A DNA stretch of 64,000 bases from assembly GCA_965217825.1 (NCBI GenBank), contig OZ244571.1, positions 2,914,001 through 2,978,000 of the forward strand, read 5' to 3'. The translations under genes were made by a program, and so were the position numbers. The notes under the pieces are model-generated. The model saw only the letters and a list, made by a program, of their open reading frames with translations, did no database searches and had not been told where the DNA came from. Shown here one piece after another: positions 44,257-52,723 of the stretch (positions within the stretch are counted from its first letter, which is position 1; each line of letters starts with the position of its first letter). The DNA is from VXNE01 sp965217825 (GTDB lineage: Bacteria; Pseudomonadota; Gammaproteobacteria; Pseudomonadales; Azotimanducaceae).

Positions 44257-45465
44257 ATGGCTGCCTTCGAATACGTTGCCCTCGATTCGCGGGGGCGCAG
44301 GAAGAAGGGGGTTCGGGAAGGCGATAGCCGTCGCCAGGTGCGCCAGATGCTGCGCGATGCCGGGTTGACGCCGCTCTCCGTCGACATGTCGGAAGAACGC
44401 GCCAGCGGATTTCGCTGGGTGTTTCCGCGCGGGATGTCGTCGCTCGACCAAGCCCTGTTCACGCGCCAGTTGGCAACGATGATTTCCGCGGGCCTGCCTG
44501 TCGAGGAAGCGCTCGACGCGGTCGCCGGGCAGATCGAGAAACGCCGCTCCAGGGCCATGATCATGACGGTGCGTGGAAGGGTGCGGGAAGGCCATGCGTT
44601 CGCCGCCGCGCTCGGCGAGTTTCCGTCTACATTTTCCGACATGTACCGGTCTACGGTCGCTGCGGGAGAGCAGTCGGGCCATCTCGACGCGGTGCTGGAA
44701 AACCTGGCGGACTATACGGAGGCGAGTTTCGAGTCGCGCAGGAATGTCGAGATGGCGCTGCTCTATCCCGTGGTTCTGCTGGTCTTCGCCATGCTGATCG
44801 TCGGCGCGCTACTGATATATATCGTGCCGGACATCGTCCAGGTGTTCGAAGATACGGGGCAGGAACTGCCCCTGTTGACGCAGTTCATGATCGGCTTAAG
44901 TGTATTCTTGCGAACCAACCTGTGGATGCTGGCGATAGGCATCGCCGTGGTCTGGTACGGTGTCCGCCGCCTGTTGGCGCGACCGGATAGCCGCCTGCAA
45001 TGGGATCGCCACAAGCTCGCATTCCCCCTGGTCGGCAGGATTGTTCGAGGTGGCAATGCGAGCCGCTACGCCAATACGCTCTCCATCCTGACATCGAGCG
45101 GCGTCCCCCTGGTCGAGGCCATGCGCATCGCCGGGGAAGTCGTTTCCAACCAGTGGCTGAAACGCGGACTCGGGGAAGCCGTTCGCCAGGTGAGCGAAGG
45201 TTCCAGCCTGCGGATCGCGCTGGGATCCTGTGGCGACTTCCCGCCGATGTTCCTGCATATGGTCGCGAGTGGCGAGTCGAGCGGTGAGCTGGACACGATG
45301 CTGCGCAAGGTGGCGCGGTTTCAGCAGAGCGAAATAGAGCGCCTGACGACCGCCCTGGTGCGGGTGTTCGAGCCGACGATGATGGTTATCATGGGCCTCG
45401 TCGTCGTCATGATCGTCCTTGCTATCTTGTTGCCGATTCTCAATATCCATGAACTTGTGGCCTAG
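44257..45465 (+). CDS. gspF: type II secretion inner-membrane platform protein GspF
   Basis: Polytopic platform protein (402 residues) with two repeated cytoplasmic T2SSF domains. It starts MAAFEYVALDSRGRRKKGVREGDS, contains LDQALFTRQLATMISAGLPVEEAL, the first membrane helix pair (LLYPVVLLVFAMLIVGALLIYIVP), the repeat RYANTLSILTSSGVPLVEAM and a final helix MVIMGLVVVMIVLAILLPIL. It probably receives the rotary force of GspE. The gene lies 4 bases before gspG. Confidence 0.94.
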   Translation: MAAFEYVALDSRGRRKKGVREGDSRRQVRQMLRDAGLTPLSVDMSEERASGFRWVFPRGMSSLDQALFTRQLATMISAGLPVEEALDAVAGQIEKRRSRAMIMTVRGRVREGHAFAAALGEFPSTFSDMYRSTVAAGEQSGHLDAVLENLADYTEASFESRRNVEMALLYPVVLLVFAMLIVGALLIYIVPDIVQVFEDTGQELPLLTQFMIGLSVFLRTNLWMLAIGIAVVWYGVRRLLARPDSRLQWDRHKLAFPLVGRIVRGGNASRYANTLSILTSSGVPLVEAMRIAGEVVSNQWLKRGLGEAVRQVSEGSSLRIALGSCGDFPPMFLHMVASGESSGELDTMLRKVARFQQSEIERLTTALVRVFEPTMMVIMGLVVVMIVLAILLPILNIHELVA

Positions 45466-45469
45466 CACT

Positions 45470-45892
45470 ATGAAACGGCGAACGGACAATGGCTTTACGC
45501 TTATGGAGATCATGCTGGTGGTGGTGATCATCGGCATTATCGCGGCACTGTTCGTACCCAACATCATCGGCCGTAGCGACCAGGCGCGCCGCACCGCCGT
45601 GGCGAATGACCTTCGCGGCATCGGTGCCACGCTGGACCTGTATCGCCTTGACAACGCGCATTATCCGTCGACGGACCAGGGGCTCGAAGCCTTGGTGAGC
45701 AAGCCGAACGGGCTTCCGGATCCCATGAACTACAATCCGGGGGGTTATGCCCGAAAAGTTCCGACCGACCCTTGGCAAAACCTCTATGTCTACATCAATG
45801 CGGGTGAAATATTCGAGCTGTACTCGCTGGGTGCCGACGGCAAGGAGGGCGGCGAAGGGTCCGCGGCCGATATCTACTATCGCGACCTTTGA
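45470..45892 (+). CDS. gspG: major pseudopilin GspG
   Basis: Building block of the type II secretion pseudopilus (140 residues). The prepilin site is NG|FTLMEIMLVVVIIGIIAAL: cleavage after Gly with Glu5 present, as PilD/GspO requires. The C-terminal part has DNAHYPSTDQGLEALVSKP and KVPTDPWQNLYVYI, the calcium-binding and loop region of GspG. ATG at 45470 gives a short leader; longer frames start inside gspF. Confidence 0.95.
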   Translation: MKRRTDNGFTLMEIMLVVVIIGIIAALFVPNIIGRSDQARRTAVANDLRGIGATLDLYRLDNAHYPSTDQGLEALVSKPNGLPDPMNYNPGGYARKVPTDPWQNLYVYINAGEIFELYSLGADGKEGGEGSAADIYYRDL

Positions 45893-45935
45893 CTACCGGG
45901 CAACGCGCTACCTGACGCCCCGGCATTTTCGACGT

Positions 45936-46532
45936 TTGCCACCGTTGCGGCGTAAGCGGCCGCCAATCGCCGGCCGTGGTGGATTCACGTTTATCGAGAT
46001 ATTCATCGTAATGGCGATCATCGGCATACTTGCGGGCGCGGTTGTTCTGCAATCCATCGGAGCCGACAGGCACCGCAACCTGCAGACGGAGGCAGAACGG
46101 CTCGCCGCGTTGATTGAACTCGCGCGTGTAGAGGCGTTGAGCCGCAACGAATCCTGGGGATTGTTCGTTGATCGGACGCGGTACGGATTCAAGATCTACG
46201 ACGAGCTGACGGGCACTTGGCACGCAGCCTCGAAAAACACGTTTCGAACGCGCAATGCGCCGCCGGATGTGGCTTTCTCGCTGCAGGTTGAGGGGTTGTC
46301 GCGCCTGGACGCTTCGCCCGATCAACTCGTCGGGGGCTCCGAACGGCCAAAGTCTGACGAGGACCGGGACGACAACGCGGATTTACCCCAGGTGCTGATC
46401 CTCGCGAGCGGGGAACAGACTCCATTCCTCATCGGCATCGGGACAGGCGGACTCGCCTCCTGGACGGTGGTGTCCGATGGAATGTCCCGCACGCGCGCGT
46501 CTTCCGCAGCCCGATCGGACGACCAGACTTGA
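45936..46532 (+). CDS. gspH: minor pseudopilin GspH
   Basis: Minor pseudopilin with the cleavage site GRG|GFTFIEIFIVMAIIGILAG. The body is GspH-like with ELARVEALSRNESWGLFVDRT near the start; the C-terminal part is longer than usual and has an acidic insertion (SDEDRDDNAD). Start is uncertain: the frame is open back into gspG, and no ATG falls between the gspG stop and the prepilin motif. TTG at 45936 or 45945 gives a plausible leader. The stop overlaps the gspI start. Confidence 0.82.
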   Translation: MPPLRRKRPPIAGRGGFTFIEIFIVMAIIGILAGAVVLQSIGADRHRNLQTEAERLAALIELARVEALSRNESWGLFVDRTRYGFKIYDELTGTWHAASKNTFRTRNAPPDVAFSLQVEGLSRLDASPDQLVGGSERPKSDEDRDDNADLPQVLILASGEQTPFLIGIGTGGLASWTVVSDGMSRTRASSAARSDDQT

Positions 46533-46912
46533 GCGTCCGCCGCGGCTTCACACTCATCGAACTGATGGTCGCACTGGCGGTCGTGGCTATCGTCGCGACC
46601 ACCGTGCTTGTGCGCGGCGGCGAAACGGCTGCACAGACCTATTCGCTCGAGCGGCGAGCGCTTGCCCGGTGGGCCCTGGAAAACGAAGTTGAGCGGGCGC
46701 GGCTGCGCCAGATGCTGAATCGCGGTCCGTTGCCCGACGGGACCCAACGCCGCCGCGTCAAGCTCGGTTCCCGGGAGTGGCTGATCGTGGAGGACATCGT
46801 TGCGACATCGCATCCGACGCTGTCACGAATCGAGTACTCGGTGTTCTACCTGGAAGATGGGCGTGAAGTGGGGCCCGTCGATTCGATGACAGCATTCATC
46901 GGGCGCCACTGA
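46529..46912 (+). CDS. gspI: minor pseudopilin GspI
   Basis: A 127-residue minor pseudopilin with leader MSVRRG|FTLIELMVALAVVAIVATT, Glu5 present, and the family segment ERRALARWALENEVERARL. It starts with TTG at 46529 overlapping the gspH stop (TTGA), an arrangement suggesting translational coupling. It should nucleate the pseudopilus tip with GspH, GspJ and GspK. Confidence 0.9.
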   Translation: MSVRRGFTLIELMVALAVVAIVATTVLVRGGETAAQTYSLERRALARWALENEVERARLRQMLNRGPLPDGTQRRRVKLGSREWLIVEDIVATSHPTLSRIEYSVFYLEDGREVGPVDSMTAFIGRH

Positions 46913-46913
46913 C

Positions 46914-47546
46914 GTGCGCCGGTTCGGATTTACCCTGATAGAGATGCTGGTCGCCTTGGCGGTATTCGCCGTTATCGGCCTCATGTCGAACCGGTTATTG
47001 ATCCAAATCATTGACATGGGAGAACTCACCGAGGCGCGAGGCGAGCGACTGGTCGAAGCGCAGCGCGCCATCGAAATCATACGGCGTGACATTCAGCAAC
47101 TGGCGCATCGACGTGTCCGCGACGAACTGGGCGATTCGCACCCCGGTTTCGAAATCGACCGAGTCGGGCTGCTGCAATTCACCCGGCGCGGCTGGGCGAA
47201 TCCCCTGGGGCACAACCGTTCCGAGTTGCAAAGGGTCGCTTATGCGAGCGTGGAAGGCGCATTGTTTCGGCTGTACTGGCCGGTGCTCGACCGCGCGCGG
47301 GACAGTCTGCCAATCCGACAGTTGTTGCTGAACGACGTCACCGACATGGAAGTGCTCGCGGTGGACTACGCTGGTGTCGAACACAGGTTCTGGCCCCCGG
47401 ATGTCGGCGACAACGCGCAAGAGCAGAGGCTCGCCGCCGTTATCGTCCGGATGACGCTGCCGCCGTACGGGGATATCGAACGGCTGTGGACGGTCCCCAC
47501 GACCATGGCCTTGCAGAGCCCTGCAGACCCCGATGATACGCTTTAA
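46914..47546 (+). CDS. gspJ: minor pseudopilin GspJ
   Basis: A 210-residue minor pseudopilin with site RRFG|FTLIEMLVALAVFAVIG and the GspJ block AQRAIEIIRRDIQQLAHRRVRD. GTG start at 46914, one base after the gspI stop. Downstream of its stop lies a short AT-rich stretch (47547-47590) unlike the surrounding DNA. Confidence 0.9.
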   Translation: MRRFGFTLIEMLVALAVFAVIGLMSNRLLIQIIDMGELTEARGERLVEAQRAIEIIRRDIQQLAHRRVRDELGDSHPGFEIDRVGLLQFTRRGWANPLGHNRSELQRVAYASVEGALFRLYWPVLDRARDSLPIRQLLLNDVTDMEVLAVDYAGVEHRFWPPDVGDNAQEQRLAAVIVRMTLPPYGDIERLWTVPTTMALQSPADPDDTL

Positions 47547-47597
47547 ATAAATTAAATTATCAACTCCATTATATTGATATACCGTGATATTTACAGG

Positions 47598-48638
47598 ATG
47601 AAAGAGGAGCGGTACGCGAGCTTGGGACCCACTGGCCGCGCAGTCGAACAGGCTCGACGCGCTCCCGGCGTAGCATTGGTCAGCGTGTTGCTGGTCGTGG
47701 CACTCGCCAGCGCGATTGCGTCCCAAATGATCTCCCGACACGCGCTTACCGTGGCGCACGCGCGGCAGGTCCTTGACGGCGCGCAGGCGCGCGAATACGC
47801 CTTTGGCGCGGAGGCCTATGCGCGCCAACTGCTGTACGAGGACTGGGTAACGGACAACTCCGTGGACACGCTTGTCGAAACATGGTCGTTGCCAACTGAA
47901 CCATTTGAGATCGAGGGCGGGCGGATCGAACTCGTCATCTCGGACCTGGAACGGCGGTTCAACCTGAATGCGGTCACGGGGCCCAAGAATCTGCAACGGC
48001 TCAAGCGTCTGATGGTCGACCTTGAACTCGATCCCAACCTGGCCGACGCTTGGCTCGACTGGATCGACCACGACGAAACCGTGTACGGATTCGGCGCCGA
48101 AGACGAAGATTACCTGCTGGCGGAGCCCGCGTATCGTGCCGCGAACCGAACGGCGACCAGTGCCAGCACGATGCTCGCAGTGGCGGGCTTTACAAAAGAT
48201 ATCCATGACCGCCTTGTGCCCCACGTCGCGCTGCTCCCGGTCAACGAACTCAAGGTCAACGTCAACACAAGCGGTGCCGAGGTCCTGCGGAGCCTGGGTC
48301 ATTCTTTCACGCTCGAAGAAGCCGAGGCCCTGATGGAAAACCCGAGGGAGTTTCAGGATGTCGCTGAAGCCCAGGCGCGATACGCCGGGTTGGCGGACAG
48401 CGCGGAAGTGCTGACTGTCGTCAGTGCATTCTTTGAGGTGCGCGTTCGGGTCGAACTGGGCGGCGCGCGCTCCGAGTTGATCTCGATGCTTCACCGCGAT
48501 CCCCAAAGCGGCGAGATCCGGCTGCTAGGCCGTAATTTCGGACGCCGCGTACCGTCGATCTTTGATGCTGCGTCCGCGAATGCTGACAACACCACCACTG
48601 GTGTCAGCGAATCAGGCGTCACGGATACGCCGCGATAA
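47598..48638 (+). CDS. gspK: minor pseudopilin GspK
   Basis: Tip pseudopilin (about 346 residues), the largest of the set. The leader region is RRAPG|VALVSVLLVVALASAIASQM; like other GspK proteins it lacks Glu5. The helical saposin-like region has FNLNAVTGPKNLQRLKRLM, ADAWLDWIDHDE and VNELKVNVNTSGAEVL. Start is uncertain: ATG at 47598 is used, but GTG/TTG codons nearer the hydrophobic segment are possible. The 27 bases before the frame are AT-rich and may carry an internal promoter. Confidence 0.9.
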   Translation: MKEERYASLGPTGRAVEQARRAPGVALVSVLLVVALASAIASQMISRHALTVAHARQVLDGAQAREYAFGAEAYARQLLYEDWVTDNSVDTLVETWSLPTEPFEIEGGRIELVISDLERRFNLNAVTGPKNLQRLKRLMVDLELDPNLADAWLDWIDHDETVYGFGAEDEDYLLAEPAYRAANRTATSASTMLAVAGFTKDIHDRLVPHVALLPVNELKVNVNTSGAEVLRSLGHSFTLEEAEALMENPREFQDVAEAQARYAGLADSAEVLTVVSAFFEVRVRVELGGARSELISMLHRDPQSGEIRLLGRNFGRRVPSIFDAASANADNTTTGVSESGVTDTPR

Positions 48639-48737
48639 GGCCGCGAAGATGGTCCGCCTTTATCTGCGAACTGCCGAACGGTTATCCTTGTGCCGCTTCT
48701 GAAAAGCGCCAGCGCGGCGAAGTAGGGGGAACACCTC

Positions 48738-50051
48738 ATGCGGCTGTTCATACGGATCCTCTCGGGGCCGGAGCGGGTGAATCGTGGCGCCAACCAGACT
48801 GTCGACAAGACGCTCCAGTGTCAGTGGCTGCTGCGCGATGATCGCGGACAGACGTTGGCGCAGGGCGAAACGGACGCGGGGGGACTCGGCGACATGGCAA
48901 GCGCGTCCGGCGAGCCGTTTGGCGAGCCGTTCGGCGAGCCGTCCGGCAAGCCGGATGACCTGGCAGACCCGGATAACCTTGTGGTCGTTGTTCCGAGCGC
49001 ACAGGTTGCCTGGCTCTCCCGCACAGTACCCGGGCGTCGCGCCGCGCAAATACGACGCGCCTTGCCGTTCGCCGTAGAGGAAGACCTAACCCAGGATGTC
49101 GAATCCATGCACTTGGCGCACGGGCCAATTGTGCGCGGACAGCCGGTGCGCTGCGCGCTGATCGACAGACATCTGCTTACCGATTGGCTCACTTGCCTGG
49201 GCGATTGCGGGTTGCGGCCAGGTCACATGGTGCCGGACGCTTGCCTGCTGCCTTGCAACCAATCTTCGGCGTCCGTGCTGTTGGAAGGCGACGAGGCGTT
49301 GGTAAGGACGCCCGAGCACATCGCAACCGTCGAGGCGTCGACACTGCCGGACATACTGGAGTCCATTCGCGCGAGCTTCGACGGAGCGGACGAAACCCTT
49401 GAACTCGATGTCATTGGTCCAGACGCTTCAGACTGGCGGGTGGATGGCAGTGGTTTCAACGTCCGCCGGACGGCTCTCAGCGGCACTGCGCTAGATTTCC
49501 TCGCGTCGCAGTGGGATGCCAACCGACCCGAGATCAACCTGCTGCAGGGGCCGTTTGCGCCGTCCAGGGGCAAGCTCGGATCACGCAACGGGTGGCGCGG
49601 CGTCGCGGGCTTGGCCGCACTTTGGTTGATCGTGACCCTGGCTGTGCTGATCGCCGAAGGCTACGTTTCGAACCATCGCGCGGCTGCCCTTGAAGCCGAA
49701 TCCACGGCGCTGTACCGGAGCATCTACCCGAACGAGCGCCGCGTCCCCAACGCATATGCACAGATGCGCGCCAAGCTCCGCGAATCGGATGCCGGACAGG
49801 CCGCTTTTCACGTGTTGCTGGGACAACTTGCCGCCGGCACGACACAGGGAAATGCAGACGTCAACGTCAGGGCGATCACGTTCAACGATTCCCGGGGGGA
49901 GCTCACGACCGAGCTCTGGTTGCCTGGTTACGCGTTGCTCGACGAACTCAAGCTCGAACTCGAAGGGCGCGGCCTCACGGTCGACATCAGTAGCGCGGAA
50001 GAACGCGACAGCATCGTCCGGGCGCGTTTGCGCATAAGGATGTCAGGATGA
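48738..50051 (+). CDS. gspL: type II secretion protein GspL
   Basis: Bitopic inner-membrane protein (437 residues) that anchors GspE. The cytoplasmic actin-like part has VVVVPSAQVAWLSRTVPGRRAAQIRRALPFAVEE, the single membrane helix is GVAGLAALWLIVTLAVLIAEGY (about residue 300), and a periplasmic ferredoxin-like domain follows. An imperfect fourfold tetrapeptide repeat (GEPF, GEPF, GEPS, GKPD) near residues 58-73 is encoded by a 12-base DNA repeat. The start follows AGGGGGA. Confidence 0.9.
   Translation: MRLFIRILSGPERVNRGANQTVDKTLQCQWLLRDDRGQTLAQGETDAGGLGDMASASGEPFGEPFGEPSGKPDDLADPDNLVVVVPSAQVAWLSRTVPGRRAAQIRRALPFAVEEDLTQDVESMHLAHGPIVRGQPVRCALIDRHLLTDWLTCLGDCGLRPGHMVPDACLLPCNQSSASVLLEGDEALVRTPEHIATVEASTLPDILESIRASFDGADETLELDVIGPDASDWRVDGSGFNVRRTALSGTALDFLASQWDANRPEINLLQGPFAPSRGKLGSRNGWRGVAGLAALWLIVTLAVLIAEGYVSNHRAAALEAESTALYRSIYPNERRVPNAYAQMRAKLRESDAGQAAFHVLLGQLAAGTTQGNADVNVRAITFNDSRGELTTELWLPGYALLDELKLELEGRGLTVDISSAEERDSIVRARLRIRMSG
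48909..48956 (+). repeat. 12-base tandem repeat within gspL
   Basis: Three units of GGCGAGCCGTTY-type sequence plus a degenerate fourth (GGCAAGCCGGAT), in frame, giving Gly-Glu-Pro-(Phe/Ser) repeats in a linker of the cytoplasmic domain. Unit number could vary between strains without shifting frame. Confidence 0.8.
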
Positions 50052-50554
50052 TCCGCGAACGATTGAGAGCCGCGCTCCGCGACACGGGCGTCGAACAGCG
50101 ATACCGGGCCCTCGAACAACGCGAGCGCCTCCTGCTGCAAATCGCCGGTGCTATTGGGCTGATGGCGATTCTGTACGCGGGCGTGTTTTCTCCCGCATAC
50201 GATTTCCGCGAAACGGCGCTGGCGCGCCATGCAGAGCAGCAATACCGACTGGACTGGATGCGCTCCCACGAAGCCGAAGCCCGGCAACGCGGCGACGATA
50301 CCGCGGGTCCGGTCGCGCCCAACCGCTCACTGCTGACATTGATCGACGCCACCGCGCGGGAAGCGAGCGTCCGCCTCACGCGGTATCGACCGGAAAGCGA
50401 CGGCAGCGTCAACGTGGTGATCCAGCGGCAGGCGTTTAACGATGTGTTGCGATGGACCGGGTTGCTCGTCGAGGATGATCTGCGCATCGTTCAGGCCGCG
50501 ATCGACGCAGAGGATGAGCAGGGCGTTGTCAATGTAAGACTGAGCATCAGGTAG
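50048..50554 (+). CDS. gspM: type II secretion protein GspM
   Basis: A 168-residue bitopic protein that pairs with GspL. A basic/acidic N-terminus with coiled-coil character (YRALEQRERLLLQIAG), one membrane helix (LLQIAGAIGLMAILYAGVF), and a periplasmic domain with SLLTLIDATAREASVRLTRY and FNDVLRWTGLLVEDDLRI, as in GspM. It overlaps gspL by four bases (ATGA). It is the last gsp gene here; gspC, gspD, gspN and gspO are not in the window. Confidence 0.88.
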   Translation: MIRERLRAALRDTGVEQRYRALEQRERLLLQIAGAIGLMAILYAGVFSPAYDFRETALARHAEQQYRLDWMRSHEAEARQRGDDTAGPVAPNRSLLTLIDATAREASVRLTRYRPESDGSVNVVIQRQAFNDVLRWTGLLVEDDLRIVQAAIDAEDEQGVVNVRLSIR

Positions 50555-50594
50555 TGGGACGCCCATCGATCACGGCATCTGGAATCATATTTAA

Positions 50595-50610
50595 CATAAT
50601 ATATATTATG
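50595..50610. promoter_or_regulatory. 16-bp perfect AT palindrome between convergent gspM and acyl-CoA dehydrogenase genes
   Basis: CATAATATATATTATG is perfectly self-complementary and lies in a short AT-rich island inside GC-rich DNA. It could terminate transcription weakly or bind a regulator or nucleoid protein. No gene lies within the island. Confidence 0.45.
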
Positions 50611-50654
50611 CGCAATTGGATCTGAGGGTTCCGGCACCCGGGGCCTGGACACTT

Positions 50655-52277
50655 CTAGTCTGTCGGCAACAATGCCCGACCGACGACTTTCAGCGCCAGC
50701 GTTTCCTCGGCACCCTCGAAGATGGACAGGACGCGCGCGTCGAGGAAGTAGCGACTCACCGGGGATTCTTCGCCATAGCCCATGCCCCCGTGGATCTGCA
50801 TCGCTTCCCGCGTCACGCTTTCGGCCACCTTGCACGCGAACAGCTTGACCAGGCTGGCCGCCAGTTGCGCGCCGTTTCGGCCCGTGTCGGGTCCGCTCCC
50901 CGCGTCGATGCGCTGCGCGACGGCGTACGAGAACTGCCGACAAGCGACGATGTACATGCCCATGCGCGCAAATTTCTGCAAGGTCAACGGATATTCCGCC
51001 ACGGCGCGGCCGAATACCTTGCGGTTTTCCGCGTAGTCCAGCGCCGCCTCGAAGGCGGCGCGCATCAGGCCGCTGGCACGCGCCGCGGTCTGTAGACGGC
51101 CTCCCGAAAAGCCGCGCATCGTGTAGTAGAAGCCCTTGCCGCGTCCCTGGGCTTCGCCCACCAGCGCGTCATCGGGCACGAAGAAGTCGTCGTAGAACAT
51201 TTCGAAAGAATGCATCCCCCGGTAGCCGATGGTCGGTATCGCCCGTCCCGACACTTTGCCGCCGCGTGGTTCGGCGTACTCGAAGTCGTGTCCGTCGTAG
51301 ACAGGTTTCTCCACTACGAAGAGCGACAGGCCGCGGTGCGGAGGCCGGACGTCGGGGTCGGTCCGGGCGAGCACGAGGACGGCCCCCGCCTTGCCGGCGA
51401 ACGTACACCAGGTCTTGCCGCCGTTGAGCCGCCAACCGCCATCCGTCTTTTCCGCCCGAAGCGATACCGCCGCCACATCCGATCCTGTTCCCGGTTCGGT
51501 GACCGAGACAGCGCACAGCGGATCGCCCGCGGCCAAACCCGGGAGCCAGCGTTGTTTTTGCGCCTCGGTGCCCCCCTCGAGCAGCGCTTGCGCCATGATT
51601 TCCGGTCGCGTGATCAGGCTGCCGGCGGCGCCGAGCGAACCCCGGGACAGTTCTTCGGTTACGACCACCATGCCAAGCCGATCCTCGCTCCCATCCGGCT
51701 GCAATCCACCGTATCGCTCCGGCACACACAATCCGAAACAGCCGAGTTCCCTTAAGCCCTCGATGATCGTGTCCGGAACCATTGCATCCTCGCGGTGGAT
51801 CGCTTCGGCCAATGGCGCCACGCGTTCGGCCGCGAACTGGCGGAACGTCTCGCGAATCATCGACTTTTCCTCGTCGAGGTGGTCATGTGGCAGCCGTCCG
51901 CTCCGGTCACGCCACGCCTGCCCAAGGGCGCTCAGATGAGCTGGAGACAGGTATTGATCCGCGAACTCCACGTAGTCATTCGAGAGTTCGGCGGCGCTGA
52001 GGCCGAAGGCGCTGGGCCGGAGCCGCAGCCTGTGCTGCAGGTTGCTTGTAGCTTCCGCGCAGAACGCCAGCGCCAGCGCCTCCTTGAACGCCCGCTCGTC
52101 CGGCGGCGCGTCGTGCGCGGCATACTCCAGCATGATCTCAGCCGCTGTGAGTTCGGCACTGGAGAACGCGAGGTCGTAGAGTTCGATCTGTGCTTCTTCA
52201 TGCAGCCCGGCCGCCGCTCTATCAAGCGCGCGGCGCGCATCTGCGACGATGTCTCGCGCAGGATCGCATCTATCCAT
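50655..52277 (-). CDS. acyl-CoA dehydrogenase, (2S)-methylsuccinyl-CoA dehydrogenase-like
   Basis: A 540-residue flavoprotein, about 150 residues longer than ordinary acyl-CoA dehydrogenases. The extra N-terminal helical region (residues ~1-140, with AFCAEATSNLQHRLRLRPSAFGL) and the core segments CVPERYGGLQPDGSED, GSLGAAGSLITRPEIMAQALL, AVSVTEPGTGSDVA, IPTIGYRGMHSFEMFY and IHGGMGYGEE closely fit methylsuccinyl-CoA dehydrogenases of the ethylmalonyl-CoA pathway as I remember them. The alternative is a branched-chain acyl-CoA dehydrogenase of unknown substrate. Electrons would pass to ETF. No other pathway gene is adjacent. Confidence 0.8.
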   Translation of the reverse strand: MDRCDPARDIVADARRALDRAAAGLHEEAQIELYDLAFSSAELTAAEIMLEYAAHDAPPDERAFKEALALAFCAEATSNLQHRLRLRPSAFGLSAAELSNDYVEFADQYLSPAHLSALGQAWRDRSGRLPHDHLDEEKSMIRETFRQFAAERVAPLAEAIHREDAMVPDTIIEGLRELGCFGLCVPERYGGLQPDGSEDRLGMVVVTEELSRGSLGAAGSLITRPEIMAQALLEGGTEAQKQRWLPGLAAGDPLCAVSVTEPGTGSDVAAVSLRAEKTDGGWRLNGGKTWCTFAGKAGAVLVLARTDPDVRPPHRGLSLFVVEKPVYDGHDFEYAEPRGGKVSGRAIPTIGYRGMHSFEMFYDDFFVPDDALVGEAQGRGKGFYYTMRGFSGGRLQTAARASGLMRAAFEAALDYAENRKVFGRAVAEYPLTLQKFARMGMYIVACRQFSYAVAQRIDAGSGPDTGRNGAQLAASLVKLFACKVAESVTREAMQIHGGMGYGEESPVSRYFLDARVLSIFEGAEETLALKVVGRALLPTD

Positions 52278-52473
52278 TCGTGATCCGGCCAGCGTGATCT
52301 AGCCCGCGACTTCGGGGTAGCAAACACGGGATTCTACTGCATAATGCCGGCAAGCCTGCGATCCCGAACACCGTCGCGAGGTGCGTTGTGCACATGAAAG
52401 AACGCGTAGCCATGCGCGGAAAAGCTTCGCCCGTGCCGTACCGGGAAGCCCCCGGAACGAAGGCGTCGTGGGG
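52278..52473. other. intergenic stretch between the acyl-CoA dehydrogenase and repeat copy 2
   Basis: About 200 bases with no gene. It should hold the acyl-CoA dehydrogenase promoter on the minus strand and any promoter for hemF on the plus strand that predates the repeat. I recognise no operator or RNA; CCGGGAAGCCCCCGG at 52441-52455 is a small GC hairpin. Confidence 0.4.
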
Positions 52474-52723
52474 TTAGCCCGGATATTTCACCAAGCCGCT
52501 TGTGTCGTAGATAAATGTCCTTTGGTTCTAATAGATTAGTCCCGTATTTCGAAAATCCTGCCGGGAACAAACTGCGCTGGCCGCGCCCTCGCTGGTCTTT
52601 TGCCCGCGTGCGCGCACATGCTCGCTGCACCATAAGGCGTGGCTATGCTTCCGCTCGCGAGCACACGCACGCGGGCAAAATCCTGCGCGATCATCGCGGC
52701 CCTTGATGAAATGTCCGGGCTAG
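52474..52723. repeat. long-palindrome dispersed repeat, copy 2 (5' end of hemF)
   Basis: A ~250 bp homologue of 1351-1604. Terminal inverted repeats TAGCCCGGATATTTCACCAA at the left and its complement at 52702-52723. The central arms, 52598-52625 (TTTTGCCCGCGTGCG...) and 52657-52680 (...CGCACGCGGGCAAAA), pair with each other and differ from copy 1 on both sides of the stem in a compensating way. The right terminus overlaps the start of hemF: ATG at 52711 is inside the inverted repeat. A read-through frame (GTG 52639) joins the element to hemF. Confidence 0.85.

Noticed and set aside
46995..48506. 503-codon minus-strand open frame
   Set aside because: It is antisense to gspJ and gspK, both of which show clear pseudopilin features.
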